Source: Methylobacterium crusticola (lineage in GTDB: Bacteria; Pseudomonadota; Alphaproteobacteria; Rhizobiales; Beijerinckiaceae). From it: a stretch of 45,216 nucleotides of DNA. The position numbers and the translations under genes were made by a program. The stretch is from the NCBI RefSeq assembly GCF_003574465.1, contig NZ_QOWC01000045.1, positions 1 through 45,216 of the forward strand. The letters are read 5' to 3'. Below the pieces are notes generated by a model, which did not search any database, had not been told where the DNA came from, and worked only from the letters and a program-made list of their open reading frames with translations. The first letter of the stretch is position 1. Every line of letters begins with the position of its first letter. Positions 1-8,437 of this stretch are shown one piece after another.

Positions 1-132
1 CGCGGGGGCGCCCCGGTTTGACGGACCGCACCGCGTCGGGCCAAGTCCCGGCGACCGTTCGTCGTCCGCGCGGGCCGCGGCCGGAGGAGGCCGCGCTCCG
101 CCGGGAACCACGCCGGAAAGGCCGGGGAAGCC

Positions 133-558
133 ATGGACCCTCGCGTGAGCCTGATCACCCTCGGCGTGACCGACCTCGCCCGCGCCGCGGCGTTCTACGA
201 GGCCCTGGGCTGGCCCCGGCGGGTGCGCGCGGCGGAGGGCGTCGCGTTCTTCCAGCTCGGCGGCCTCGGCCTGTCGCTCTACCCGCGCGACGCGATGGCC
301 CGCGACGCCGGCGTGCCCGCCGGCCCGCCGGGCGCGCAGGCCTTCACCCTGGCCTACAACGCCCGCAGCCGCCGCGAGGTCGACCTCGTGCTCGCGGCGG
401 CCGCGGCCGCCGGCGCCCGGATCACCCGGGCCGCCCAGGATGCGGCCTGGGGCGGCTACCACGGCCACTTCGCGGATCCGGAGGGGTTCCTGTGGGAGGT
501 CGCCTGGAATCCCGGCTTCGCCCTCGCGGCCGACGGCTGCCTGACCCTGCCCGACTGA
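133..558 (+). CDS. VOC family (glyoxalase/bleomycin-resistance fold) protein
   Basis: 141 aa. The opening MDPRVSLITLGVTDLARAAA followed by FYEALGW is the typical first beta-alpha unit of vicinal-oxygen-chelate proteins, and the end (GYHGHFADPEGFLWEVAWNP) is the usual closing metal-site region with a Glu (LWEV) in the expected place. The family includes glyoxalases, dioxygenases and drug-binding proteins; nothing in the sequence fixes the substrate. The ATG is preceded by a GGGGAAG ribosome-binding sequence a few bases upstream. It converges on the DUF2000 gene at 595-1005 and has no obvious operon partner inside the window. The fold assignment is firm, the biochemical role is unknown. Confidence 0.85.
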   Translation: MDPRVSLITLGVTDLARAAAFYEALGWPRRVRAAEGVAFFQLGGLGLSLYPRDAMARDAGVPAGPPGAQAFTLAYNARSRREVDLVLAAAAAAGARITRAAQDAAWGGYHGHFADPEGFLWEVAWNPGFALAADGCLTLPD

Positions 559-594
559 GGCCGCGGCCCCGGCCGGCTCGGGCGCCCGGCGCGC

Positions 595-1005
595 TCACGG
601 GTGCAGGGACGCGCCTTTCGTCGCCCGGTCGACCTCCTTGCGCGGCCCCCGCAGGGCGAGCCCGACGAGGTCGGGCGCGTCCGCCGGCTCGGCCCGGAAG
701 GCGGCGCGGTTGGCGGCGTCGTGGCCGGTGGCGAACATCGCCCGGACGTAGACGGCGCGGGTCAGGTCGCGCGCGATCCCGGCGGCGTAGGCGCGCCGCA
801 GGTCCTCGGGCCCGGCCGCGAAGACCAGCATGGGCTGGCCCAGCAGCCGGGCGTGCCGGCGGCCGGCCGCGTCCTCGTAGGGCTCGCCCAGGGCCTCGGG
901 CGCCGCCGCGGCGATGCCGGTGGCGAGGAAGGCCGTGACGTTGAGCTTCTGCCAGACCGCCAGGTCCTCCAGGACCAGGATGGCCACCTTCGTGTCGAAC
1001 ACCAT
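595..1005 (-). CDS. DUF2000 domain protein
   Basis: 136 aa. It begins MVFDTKVAILVLEDLAVWQK with the early LNVTAFLATGIA segment, and has the central QPMLVFAAG and late RAMFATGHDAANRAA stretches characteristic of the small DUF2000 family; the whole protein is this one domain. No enzyme activity is established that I can name. GGGAG lies about 8 nt upstream of the ATG. It is the last gene of a minus-strand series kinase (4194-1885), AraC regulator (1875-1033), DUF2000, with only 27 bp between AraC stop and this start, so it is probably cotranscribed with the regulator. Its function is unknown; it may be a target or accessory of the AraC protein. Confidence 0.75.
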   Translation of the reverse strand: MVFDTKVAILVLEDLAVWQKLNVTAFLATGIAAAAPEALGEPYEDAAGRRHARLLGQPMLVFAAGPEDLRRAYAAGIARDLTRAVYVRAMFATGHDAANRAAFRAEPADAPDLVGLALRGPRKEVDRATKGASLHP

Positions 1006-1032
1006 GACGTCGCTCCCTGACCCAGCGGAGTG

Positions 1033-1875
1033 TCAGGCCGGGCGGGGGCCGGTGTCTGGAACGCCCGTGCAGCAGGCGCGGTAGGCCGCGGGCGTGAGGC
1101 CGTAGGCGCGGCGGAACCAGCGGCCGAGATGGCTCTGGTCGGCGAACCCGCAGGCGGCCGCCACCGCGGCGGGGCGCTCCCCGGCGGCGAGCCGGCGGCG
1201 GGCCTGGACCAGCCGGGTCTGCACCAGGAAGGCGTGCGGCGAGGTGCCGTAGGCCGCCCGGAAGGCCCGGGCGAGCTGGAAGCGGTCCGCCGCGCCCGCG
1301 CACCGCGCCAGCGCGTCGGCGCCGATGTCCCGCGCGGGATCGTCCTGGAGCCGCTCGCGCGCCCGGCGCGCCACGGTGGCGTCGCCCGCCTGCGGCCGCG
1401 GCCGCAGGGGGCGGCCGAGATGCGGCCGCAGGCCGGCCAGCACCGCGTCGAGCGCCGCATCGCGGGCGAGCCGGCCCTCGGGCTCGGCCAGCACCGCGCG
1501 GGCGGCCCGGATGGCGGCCCCGAGCCCTGGGTCGTCCGCCAGGGTGCTGCGGAAGCCCGGATCCCCGTCGGGCCCGCCGGCGAGCCCGGCCCGCATCCAG
1601 GCGCCGGGCAGGTAGAGCATGCTGTAGGCGAAGCCTCCGGGATCGCCGGCCCGGCCGTCATGGGCCTCCTGCGGCTCGATCAGGATGACCCGGCCGGGCT
1701 GGCTGACCCGGCGGGCGCCGCGGCAGAAGAAGTCCTGGAGGCCCCGCTCCGTGACCCCGACCAGCCACTCGTCGTGACGGTGCAGGTCGTAGGCGTGCCC
1801 GCCGAAGCGGGCCCGGATCGCCTCGACGCCGCTGCCGTCCCGCACCAGGAGCACGCGGTCCCGCGGCGCCGGCAC
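1033..1875 (-). CDS. AraC family transcriptional regulator
   Basis: 280 aa, usual length for the family. The N-terminal half is a cupin-like AraC ligand-binding domain (HRHDEW, later QPGRVILIEPQEAHDG). The C-terminal about 100 residues form the double helix-turn-helix: the first around DIGADALARCAGAADRFQLA, the second around AAVAAACGFADQSHLGRWFR, followed by the family signature RRAYGLTPAAYR. The start is a GTG, placed 9 bp after the TGA of the histidine kinase, so the two genes are almost certainly one transcript. The effector is unknown. DUF2000 follows directly. Sensor kinase plus AraC activator in one unit suggests a small self-contained regulatory module. Confidence 0.88.
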   Translation of the reverse strand: MPAPRDRVLLVRDGSGVEAIRARFGGHAYDLHRHDEWLVGVTERGLQDFFCRGARRVSQPGRVILIEPQEAHDGRAGDPGGFAYSMLYLPGAWMRAGLAGGPDGDPGFRSTLADDPGLGAAIRAARAVLAEPEGRLARDAALDAVLAGLRPHLGRPLRPRPQAGDATVARRARERLQDDPARDIGADALARCAGAADRFQLARAFRAAYGTSPHAFLVQTRLVQARRRLAAGERPAAVAAACGFADQSHLGRWFRRAYGLTPAAYRACCTGVPDTGPRPA

Positions 1876-1884
1876 CGGTCCGCC

Positions 1885-4194
1885 TCACGCGCTCTTCGGG
1901 AAGGCGACGACGGTGTCGTCGCTCGCCGGCCCCCGCATCACCTCCGCGATCATCTCCGCGAGGGCGGCCTGGTCGAACGGCTTGCTCAGGCGCGGCAGCG
2001 CCGGCGCGGTCCCGCCCGCCAGCTCGGCGTAGCCGGTCGCCAGGATCACCCGCTGCCCGGGCCGCTCCGCCGCTATGCGCTCGGCGAGCTGCGCGCCGGT
2101 CATCTCCGGCATGGCCTGGTCCGTGACGACGAGGTCGAGCGTGCGCGCCCGCCGCAGCAGCTCGAGGGCCTCCTGGCCCGAGCGGGCCTCGATCACCCGG
2201 TGGCCGAGATCCTCCAGCATCGCGGCGGTGTTCTCGAGCACGAGCGGGTCGTCGTCGACCACGAGGACGATGAGCGACGGGAGCGCCCGGGCCGCGGCGG
2301 GCCGCCGGGGCGGGCCCTCCTCCCGGATCGCGCCCGCCTCGGCCACGGGCAGCCAGATCTCGGCCGTCGTGCCGGCATCCCTCCGGCTCCTCAGCACGAG
2401 GCGGCCCCGCGACTGCGCGGCGAGGCCCTGCACCATCGGCAGGCCGAGCCCGGTCCCCTTGCCGACGCCCTTCGTGGTGAAGAACGGCTCCTGGGCCTTG
2501 GCCAGGGTCGCCTCGTCCATCCCGCAGCCGCTGTCCGTGACCGACAGGCAGACGAAGCGGTCCTGCGGCAGCCCGCACCCCGCCTCGCCCCCGGCGCCCT
2601 CCCGCGCCGCCACCGCGATGGCGCCGCCCTCCGGCATGGCGTCCCGGGCGTTCACCACGAGGTTCAGGAGCGCCAGCTCGAGCTGGTGGGCGTCCACCAG
2701 CGCCGGCGGCAGGCCGAGGGGGAAGCGCGTCTCGATCCGCACCCCCGGGCCGATCGAGCGCTGCAGGAGGTCGGTCATGCCGCGCACGAGGGAGGGCAGG
2801 TCGACGGCCTCGGGGGTGAGCTCCTGGCGCCGCGCGAAGGCCAGCATGCGCTGCGTCAGGGCGGCGCCGCGCTGGGCGCCCTGGATCGCGTTCTCGACCA
2901 GCCGCACGAGCTTCGGGTCGTCGGGCAGCCGCCGGCGCAGCAGCTCCAGGCTGCCGAGCACCGCCATGAGCAGGTTGTTGAAGTCGTGCGCCACGCCCCC
3001 GGTGAGCTGCCCGATCGCCTCCATCTTCTGGGCCTGCGCGAGGGCGGACTGCGCCTGCTCCAGCGCCTCCTGGGCGCGCCTGCGCTCGGTGATGTCGCGG
3101 GTGACCTTGGCGAAGCCGACGAGCCGCCCCTCCTCGCCGATGATCGGGTCGACGACGACGCTCGCCCAGAACCGGGTGCCGTCCCGGCGCACGCGCCAGC
3201 CCTCGCCCGCGAACTTGCCCTCGCGGGCCGCCGTCGCCAGCGCCCGCGCCGGCAGGCCGGCCGCGCGGTCCTCGTCGGTGTAGAAGCGCGAGAAGTGACG
3301 GCCGACGATCTGCTCGGCCTCGTAGCCCTTGATGCGGCGCGCGCCCTCGTTCCAGTTCGCGACGATCCCGGCGGGATCGAGCATGTAGATCGCGTAGTCG
3401 GTCACGCTCTGGAGGAGCAGCCGGTAGCGCTCCTCGCTCTGGCGCAGGGCGGCGGCCTCCCGGGCGGCCCGCAGCGAGAGGCGGCGGTCGACCACGGCGG
3501 CCGCGAAGGCCAGGAGCAGGACCAGGAAGGTCGTGGCCGCGACCCAGGCCGCTAGCCTGTCCGGGTTCATGCCGGCGGCGGCGGAGGGCCGCGGCGCGGC
3601 GTGGGGCGCGAACCCGGCGCCCTGCATCGCCGCGTAGTGCATCCCCGCGATGGCGAGGCCCATGGCGACCGAGGCGGCGAGGCGCACCCCGGGGCCCGTG
3701 GTCCGGAGCGCGAGCCAGATCGCCACGGTGGCGGCCGCGATGGCGATCACGACCGAGACGACGACCCAGCCGGCGTCGTGATGCAGGTCGGCCGGCATCC
3801 GCATCGCCGCCATGCCGGTGTAGTGCATGGCGACGATCCCGAGCCCCGTCACGAGGCCGCTCACCGCGATGGCGCCGGGACCGGCCTCGGACCGGCCGGC
3901 GATCAGGAGCCCCGCGGCCGTGACGGCGACGGGCAGGCTGAGGGACAGGAGCGTCAGGCCGACATCGTAGCGGATGTCGGTCCCCGGCAGGCTGAAGGCC
4001 AGCATCGCCACGAAGTGCATGGCCCAGACGCCGCCGCCGAGGACGAGGGCCGCCGCGACGAGCCAGGCCCCGCGCACCCACCCCGACGCGGCGCGCATGC
4101 GGCCCGCGAGATCGAGGGAGACCCAGGAGGTCCCGGTCGCGATCAGGACGGAGAGCACGACCAGCGTTGCATCGTGGACGCCGCCATGCCCCAT
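1885..4194 (-). CDS. MHYT-PAS hybrid sensor histidine kinase
   Basis: 769 aa, inner-membrane sensor. Residues 1-235 hold seven membrane helices with three MHYT-type motifs (MHF 59-61, MHYTGM 123-128, MHY 185-187); this domain has been proposed to bind copper and sense a diatomic gas. A PAS/PAC domain covers about 252-370. The kinase core follows: H-box [11 protein letters not shown] with phospho-acceptor His403, N-box [11 protein letters not shown]1 DSGCGM and G2 [12 protein letters not shown] receiver domain runs from about 641 to 755 with the acid pocket D647-D649, phospho-acceptor Asp692 and Lys738. All catalytic residues are present. It is followed 9 bp later by an AraC gene. No separate response regulator with an output domain is next to it, so the partner is not identified here. 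Confidence 0.93.
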   Translation of the reverse strand: MGHGGVHDATLVVLSVLIATGTSWVSLDLAGRMRAASGWVRGAWLVAAALVLGGGVWAMHFVAMLAFSLPGTDIRYDVGLTLLSLSLPVAVTAAGLLIAGRSEAGPGAIAVSGLVTGLGIVAMHYTGMAAMRMPADLHHDAGWVVVSVVIAIAAATVAIWLALRTTGPGVRLAASVAMGLAIAGMHYAAMQGAGFAPHAAPRPSAAAGMNPDRLAAWVAATTFLVLLLAFAAAVVDRRLSLRAAREAAALRQSEERYRLLLQSVTDYAIYMLDPAGIVANWNEGARRIKGYEAEQIVGRHFSRFYTDEDRAAGLPARALATAAREGKFAGEGWRVRRDGTRFWASVVVDPIIGEEGRLVGFAKVTRDITERRRAQEALEQAQSALAQAQKMEAIGQLTGGVAHDFNNLLMAVLGSLELLRRRLPDDPKLVRLVENAIQGAQRGAALTQRMLAFARRQELTPEAVDLPSLVRGMTDLLQRSIGPGVRIETRFPLGLPPALVDAHQLELALLNLVVNARDAMPEGGAIAVAAREGAGGEAGCGLPQDRFVCLSVTDSGCGMDEATLAKAQEPFFTTKGVGKGTGLGLPMVQGLAAQSRGRLVLRSRRDAGTTAEIWLPVAEAGAIREEGPPRRPAAARALPSLIVLVVDDDPLVLENTAAMLEDLGHRVIEARSGQEALELLRRARTLDLVVTDQAMPEMTGAQLAERIAAERPGQRVILATGYAELAGGTAPALPRLSKPFDQAALAEMIAEVMRGPASDDTVVAFPKSA

Positions 4195-4466
4195 GCGCGT
4201 TCCCCCGGTCGATCACGCGGTCGCCGCAGCCGGATCGACGTTTCGATCGCCTTTGTTAACATTCCCTGTCGCCGGCGGCAGGTCCCGGACCGGAGGCCGG
4301 ACCGCGAGCGCGCCCGTCGCCCTCGCCGGGTGCCGGTCCGGGGGCGCGGGGGAAGGGTCGTTGGCCGGTGGCGGACGGGGGCCGGCGCGCCTCCCCGGCC
4401 GGATGCCGTCCCGCCGGCCCGGGCCCGCCGGAGGGCGCCCGGGCCCGACGGGCGGTCACGCCGGGA

Positions 4467-4733
4467 TCAGTAGGGATAGCCGTAATAGGGCGCCGGCACG
4501 CGGCCGTAGGGGTAGCCGACGGGCCGGCGGTCGGGCCCGTAGGCGCGCAGGTAGGGGTCGTATCGCGGCGCCCGGTAATTGCCGTTGTTCACGCCCGCCG
4601 ACCGGTCGTTGCCGCTCAGCGCCGCGTACGGGGAGAGCCCGCTGCCGCTGTCGCTGTTGCGGGCGAGGGCCCCGCCGGCCGTCCCGCCGATGAGCGCCGC
4701 CGCGAGGGACGCCCCGATCACTGTCGCTCTCAT
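4467..4733 (-). CDS. Small exported Tyr/Pro-rich protein
   Basis: 88 aa from the second of two in-frame ATGs. This start is preferred because AGGAG lies 6 nt before it, whereas the ATG at 4739 directly abuts the AGGAG. Residues 1-23 are a signal peptide (MRATVIGASLAAALIGGTAG, cleaved after ALA). The mature part is Asn/Ser/Gly-rich, then Arg/Tyr/Pro-rich, ending VPAPYYGYPY. It has no cysteine and no recognised domain. Comparable short secreted proteins with YPY-type tails are common in Methylobacterium-like genomes and are of unknown function. It stands alone, with about 270 bp to the kinase gene downstream. Confidence 0.65.
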   Translation of the reverse strand: MRATVIGASLAAALIGGTAGGALARNSDSGSGLSPYAALSGNDRSAGVNNGNYRAPRYDPYLRAYGPDRRPVGYPYGRVPAPYYGYPY

Positions 4734-4739
4734 GGTCAT

Positions 4740-5164
4740 CTCCTGTCCCGGCCGGACGGCCGGGTTTCACGACGAACGGCGCCGCTTCGCCGAGGTTCCG
4801 TGGCGGCGTCGCGCCCGTCCGGCACCGGCGCCACCCGCTCGGGTCCCGGCGGGGGCCGGCCCCTTCGTGACGGGGGCAGCCGGCGCCGCGCCGGCAAGTC
4901 CCGGGCAACTCACGGCAAGTCGCGGGCAGGCCGGCAGGTCACGGACGGGCCGGCATCACCGGGCATGCCGGCGCCGGAGCGGGCCGGGCCCCCGCCCGGC
5001 AAGCACGCGGAAGGCCCGACCCGCCGCCTCGCTGCTGTCTTGAGGTGGGCAGCAGGTCGACGCCGCAGCTTGGCACGGCCGCGATCCGCGCGAGCGGCGC
5101 GCGCCTACCGCCTTGGGCGCAGGCGCGGCGCACACAAAAGGCGTAGGTGAGGGCGCGGGGCCGA
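4740..5164. other. Gene-free stretch with a degenerate short repeat
   Basis: I see no convincing gene on either strand in these 425 bp; the reading frames there lack start signals and look like shadow frames. Positions 4892-4953 hold a degenerate tandem of CGGCAAGTC and CGGGCA units at roughly 10/20-bp period. The left edge carries the ribosome-binding site and 5' leader of the small exported protein that reads leftward from 4733. Confidence 0.5.
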
Positions 5165-5458
5165 TCACGCCTCTTCCAGATGGTCCAAGATACGGGCATC
5201 CGGGACCCGAGTTGCCATCCGGATCGTCTCAGATCGGGACTCGGCCTCGTCCGTAATGCGCCTCGCGAAACCGAGGACGCTGCGCGCGGCGGCGCGGGCA
5301 TTGGAGGCACGCAACTCCGCCTTCGGCATCCCGTCCCGCAGCGCCACGAAGGCCAGCGCCTTCAATTGCCGCGCGTTGGCAATGGCCCGGACGCGCAATT
5401 TCGCAATCTCGCTCGGCGAGCGGACAACCGTCAGGTAATCCTCCGGGGACGGGTGCAT
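5165..5458 (-). CDS. Hypothetical protein, helical
   Basis: 97 aa from the ATG at 5458; the in-frame ATG at 5467 sits immediately behind the only SD-like AGGA, so the inner ATG with about 8 nt spacing is favoured. The sequence (MHPSPEDYLTVVRSPSEIAK, then many Ala/Arg/Lys/Leu, ending ARILDHLEEA) has no membrane segment or signal peptide and is likely mostly helical. I do not recognise a family. Its 5' end and leader are less GC-rich than the surroundings (about 50% in 5461-5520 by hand count), which fits either a real promoter region or an acquired gene. No operon partner. Confidence 0.5.
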   Translation of the reverse strand: MHPSPEDYLTVVRSPSEIAKLRVRAIANARQLKALAFVALRDGMPKAELRASNARAAARSVLGFARRITDEAESRSETIRMATRVPDARILDHLEEA

Positions 5459-5665
5459 CTGCTTCATCCTGGGGCGTATGCCACAATCTATCCCGAATTA
5501 GGACAGATCACCACCACATTTGCTACGGCGACGCGAATCGCGTGCCCGGCCCGCTCCGGTGCGCCGCCCGGGGCGCGGCCCCGGCGGTTTCACCCGCGCG
5601 CCGATTCGTGCTCAATGCAGCGGCGCGGCGGCGCGCGCGGGCCTGCTTCCGAGGAGCTGACGCCA

Positions 5666-5893
5666 GTGCTTCGAAAAGCGCCCGGAGAGACCGACGAGGG
5701 CGCCGCGCTCGCACGCCTCGACGCGGAGATCGCCGTCGCCCGCGAGCGCATCGCCCGGCAGCTCGCGGCGATCGAGCTCAAGGAGCGGCAGGGCCTGGCG
5801 ACGATGGACGAGAAGGCCGTCCTGCGCCAGATGCGCGTCACGCTGGACCTCGCCTGCGCCTACCACGCCATCATCGCCCTCACCCGGGAGTGA
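5666..5893 (+). CDS. Short coiled-coil hypothetical protein
   Basis: 75 aa from a GTG start chosen because GAGGAG (5651-5656) lies 9 nt upstream; an ATG further upstream (5613) has no such site. The sequence from about residue 14 (LARLDAEIAVARERIARQLA through MDEKAVLRQMRVTLDLACAY) is a charged amphipathic helix that should form a coiled coil. No signal peptide, no membrane span. Small proteins of this look are frequent in Methylobacterium-type genomes and have no assigned function. It converges on a small membrane protein gene at 5923-6066. Confidence 0.55.
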   Translation: MLRKAPGETDEGAALARLDAEIAVARERIARQLAAIELKERQGLATMDEKAVLRQMRVTLDLACAYHAIIALTRE

Positions 5894-5922
5894 GCGGGCG
5901 CCGGGCCCGGAGCGCGGCCGGG

Positions 5923-6066
5923 CTACTCCGCCGCGGCGCCGTCGTCGTCCATCCCGGCCGGCGCGAGCCGGACCCAGGCGTCGAGCATCCAGCCGATGCC
6001 GCGCCCCGCGAGCACGACGAACACCAGGGATCCGGCGACGTGGAGGAAGAGGTTCGTGTTCGCCAT
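5923..6066 (-). CDS. Putative small single-span membrane protein
   Basis: 47 aa: MANTNLFLHVAGSLVFVVLA, one hydrophobic segment (about residues 6-21), then an amphipathic GRGIGWMLDAWVRLAP and an acidic tail (MDDDGAAAE). The frame extends upstream to 6198, but that extension is Arg/Pro-rich low-quality sequence, so the inner ATG is used. The ribosome-binding site is weak (GAGCAGAG). No family is recognised. It could be a genuine small membrane protein or a spurious frame; the clean hydrophobic-then-acidic layout argues for a real product. Confidence 0.4.
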   Translation of the reverse strand: MANTNLFLHVAGSLVFVVLAGRGIGWMLDAWVRLAPAGMDDDGAAAE

Positions 6067-6280
6067 GGCTCTGCTCGCATCCGGGCGGCCAGCAGACGGC
6101 CGAACCCGGCCGAGTCGCCAGTGCCAGGCTGCAACAGGCCGCGGGCCCGTCGGGGCCGCCCTGGAGGCGGCCGGGCGGATCGGCCGGGTGTGTTGCATGT
6201 CCGGGTCGGCCCCCCGCCTGCCGGGCGCCCGCCGGCCGGGCCGGCCAAGCGTTGCTTGTCACGGCTGCCGCCCTGGCCGA

Positions 6281-6362
6281 TCATCACCCGGCGGACCGAT
6301 TCGTCCGTCACCCGCGAACTGGTTCGTCCGTCACCCGGGCGGACCGGATCGTCCGTCACCCG
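6281..6362. repeat. Three-copy 14-mer direct repeat upstream of the 6395 gene
   Basis: TCGTCCGTCACCCG occurs exactly at 6301-6314, 6324-6337 and 6349-6362, at 23- and 25-bp spacing, with CGGACCG/GGTT-like linkers and a decayed fourth relative (TCATCACCCGGCGGACCGA) starting at 6281. The last copy ends 32 bp before the ATG at 6395. The rest of the gene-free stretch 6067-6394 shows nothing else I can support. Helical-turn-scale spacing next to a start suggests operator sites, but no known factor is recognised. Confidence 0.75.
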
Positions 6363-6394
6363 CGGCGCGCCGCGCGCCCGACCCACGGTCCACG

Positions 6395-6658
6395 ATGGCG
6401 ATTGTTCTTCCCACGGCGCACCACCGCATCGTCGAGGTCGAGATCGAGTCGACCCGCGCCGAGGCGCTGCTGACGAGGGTCCGGCAGATGTTCGACCGGG
6501 TCGAGCTGCGCCAGGGCGAGCACTGGTCGTTCCAGGTCCTGGTGAAGGGCCAGCGCACGGTGCTGTTCTTCCGGATGTGCCGCGCCGACTTCGCGGACCT
6601 CCTGCGCAAGGCGATCCCGCTCCTCGCGAGGCCGGCGGATCTCCCGGCCAGGGGGTAG
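6395..6658 (+). CDS. Hypothetical protein
   Basis: 87 aa, no signal peptide or membrane span. Alternating hydrophobic/charged stretches (HRIVEVEIESTRAEALLTRV, then HWSFQVLVKGQRTVLFFRM) suggest a small alpha/beta fold. I do not recognise a family. There is no clear Shine-Dalgarno before the ATG; instead three exact 14-mer repeats end 32 bp upstream. It converges on the NUDIX gene. The reading frame is open and uses normal high-GC codons, so I regard it as a probable gene of unknown role. Confidence 0.5.
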   Translation: MAIVLPTAHHRIVEVEIESTRAEALLTRVRQMFDRVELRQGEHWSFQVLVKGQRTVLFFRMCRADFADLLRKAIPLLARPADLPARG

Positions 6659-6682
6659 GGCGGGGCGCGCCGGCGCCCGGCC

Positions 6683-7384
6683 TCAGGCGAAGGCCGCCCG
6701 CAGGTAGGCCTGGACGAAGCCCGGCATCCGGGCGGGGTCGATGTCCCGGGGGCCGCGCACGGTGAGGATCCCGGCGAGCTCCGGCTCGGCCTCGGCCGCG
6801 AGGTGGGCGTCCACCCGCGCCAGCACCGTCGCGGCGTCGTCGGGCAGCGCCACCGGCTTCAGGAAGGCCGTGAGCCCCCCGTCGCGCACGACGACCCAGC
6901 CCGCGTCCGGGGCCCCGGTCGCGACGAGGCCGGTCTCCTCGCGCAGCTCGCGCAAGGCGCTCGCCGCGAGGTCGACGGTGCCGTCCGGCGCCACGTCGGC
7001 GTGGTCCGGCGTGCCGCACGGGAAGTAGACCTGGCCGGCGCTGGCGGTGTGCCGGTTCATCACGCCGAGCAGGTAGGCGCCGTCGGCCGTGCGCGGCACC
7101 GCCGCCGCGAAGGCGTTGGAGACACTCGGGTCCGGGAAGCCGAGATCCTTGAACGCCGTCAGGACGGCGTAGTCGGTCTCGAACAGCCAGGCGTGCAGGG
7201 TGCCGTCCGCCAGCGCCTGCCCGCTCATCATCAGCACCCGGCCGTTGAACATCGCGGGCCGCGCCGCGCGCCGCGCCGCCCAGTGGGCGTCGATCCGGGG
7301 GCGGTTCTCCCGGGCCCAGGCCCAGTCGTGGTCCCGCAGGGCGGCGGTGACCCGCGGCACCCGTGTGAGCGTCGCCGGCGCCAT
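6683..7384 (-). CDS. NUDIX-family hydrolase
   Basis: 233 aa. Residues around 139-158 contain the second half of the Nudix box intact (RELREETGL, giving the three metal-binding glutamates), while the box's first Gly and first Glu positions are not conserved. The C-terminal PRDIDPARMPGFVQAYLRAA and N-terminal regions are outside the Nudix fold. Nudix enzymes cleave nucleoside-diphosphate-linked compounds; the substrate is unknown. The ATG shares one base with the TGA of the upstream phzF-like gene (TGATG), so translation is coupled and the two products may work on related metabolites. Confidence 0.75.
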   Translation of the reverse strand: MAPATLTRVPRVTAALRDHDWAWARENRPRIDAHWAARRAARPAMFNGRVLMMSGQALADGTLHAWLFETDYAVLTAFKDLGFPDPSVSNAFAAAVPRTADGAYLLGVMNRHTASAGQVYFPCGTPDHADVAPDGTVDLAASALRELREETGLVATGAPDAGWVVVRDGGLTAFLKPVALPDDAATVLARVDAHLAAEAEPELAGILTVRGPRDIDPARMPGFVQAYLRAAFA

Positions 7385-8292
7385 CAGACCCGGATCTCGC
7401 CCTCGGACACCACCACGGCGCTGCCGCCGATCTCGGCCGAGCGCAGGGCGCCCTCCGCGATGACGAGCTGCAGGGCGATCTCGCTCGGCCGGCCCATCTC
7501 GTAGCCCTGGGCCACCAGGACGTCGTGCGTGCCCGAGCCGAGGGGCTCGAACTGCATCAGGGCGCCCGCGAAGGCCGCGACGGCCCCGCCGGTGGCCGGG
7601 TCCTCCGGGATCCCGGCGCCGGGCGCGAACATGCGCGCCCGGAAGGAATGGGCCGGGTCCTCGGTCTCCCGGGTGTAGAGGAACACCTTGGCGCCGGGCC
7701 CGAAGGCGGCCTCCAGGGCCTCGGCGCCGGCGCGCGCCCGCCCGAGGGCGGCGAGCGTGCGCAGCGGCACGAAGTGGAAGGGCGTGCCGGCGCTGTGGCG
7801 GCTCGGGCGGTGGCGGTCGAAGCCGACTTCGCCCGGCGCGAGCCCGAGGGCGGCGGCCACCGACGCGGCGTCCGGCTCCTCGCCCTCGCCCCAGACCTCC
7901 GGCAGCCGCGGCAGGCGGAAGCGGGCCCGCCCGCGCCCGTCCCCGGTCTCGACCACGCACGGCACCGTGCCGACCGCCTCCTCGAGCCCGAACGCGATGG
8001 CGTCGGCCGCCCCGGCGCGCCGGTCGTGCAGGGCGAGCAGCACGGCGGTGCCCACCGTCGGGTGCCCCGCGAAGGCGAGCTCCTGCACGGGCGTGAAGAT
8101 GCGCAGGCGCGCCCGGTGCCGTGCCTCGGCGGGCGGCAGCACGAACACCGTCTCGGAGAGGTTGAACTCCCGGGCGACCGCCTGCATGGCGCCGTCGTCC
8201 AGCCCCTCGGCCTCGAGCACCACCGCGAGCGGGTTGCCCGCGAGGGGGCGCTCGGTGAAGACGTCGAGGGTGACGAAGCGGCGTGCGGGCAT
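7384..8292 (-). CDS. PhzF-family isomerase
   Basis: 302 aa, the usual length. The start MPARRFVTLDVFTERPLAGN is the family's conserved N-terminus (D-V-F-T-...-GNPLAVV) and the catalytic-type Glu47 lies in FNLSETVFVLPP; FAGHPTVGTA and the late ATGGAVAAFAGAL stretch repeat the fold's two-lobed signature. PhzF in Pseudomonas isomerises a phenazine precursor, but most homologues are isomerases/epimerases of unknown substrate, and no other phenazine genes are here. AGAGGA lies 8-9 nt before the chosen ATG. An alternative start at 8349 would read through the 15-bp repeat tract and add an MAPARVAPARMAPAQ-like tail; it lacks a good ribosome-binding site. Coupled to the downstream NUDIX gene. Confidence 0.88.
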   Translation of the reverse strand: MPARRFVTLDVFTERPLAGNPLAVVLEAEGLDDGAMQAVAREFNLSETVFVLPPAEARHRARLRIFTPVQELAFAGHPTVGTAVLLALHDRRAGAADAIAFGLEEAVGTVPCVVETGDGRGRARFRLPRLPEVWGEGEEPDAASVAAALGLAPGEVGFDRHRPSRHSAGTPFHFVPLRTLAALGRARAGAEALEAAFGPGAKVFLYTRETEDPAHSFRARMFAPGAGIPEDPATGGAVAAFAGALMQFEPLGSGTHDVLVAQGYEMGRPSEIALQLVIAEGALRSAEIGGSAVVVSEGEIRV

Positions 8293-8306
8293 CGTGTCGT
8301 CCTCTT

Positions 8307-8396
8307 GGGCAGGGGCCATTCGGGCAGGGGCCACTCGGGCAGGGGCCACTCGGGCAGGGGCCGCTCGGGAAGGGGCCGCTCGGGCGGGGGCCTGCT
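8307..8396. repeat. 15-bp tandem repeat, six units
   Basis: Six consecutive 15-bp units starting at 8307, 8322, 8337, 8352, 8367 and 8382, consensus GGGCAGGGGCCACTC. The two middle-left units are identical; the outer ones carry one to a few substitutions. It occupies the space between the pdxY stop and the phzF-like start, ending 15 bp from the ATG. The period is a multiple of three, so copy-number change would keep the upstream in-frame extension of the PhzF protein open. Confidence 0.85.
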
Positions 8397-8437
8397 GCGA
8401 CGCAGCACGGATCGGGCCAGCCGCGCAAGCCCCGGGG

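Noticed and set aside
1030..4216. Very long open frames opposite or alongside the AraC and kinase genes
   Set aside because: Composition is Arg/Pro/Gly/Ala-rich with no domain, whereas the minus frames encode complete AraC and kinase proteins.
7384..8292. Phenazine biosynthesis locus
   Set aside because: Only a PhzF-family protein is present; no phzA-E/G homologues are in the window, and most PhzF relatives are not phenazine enzymes.
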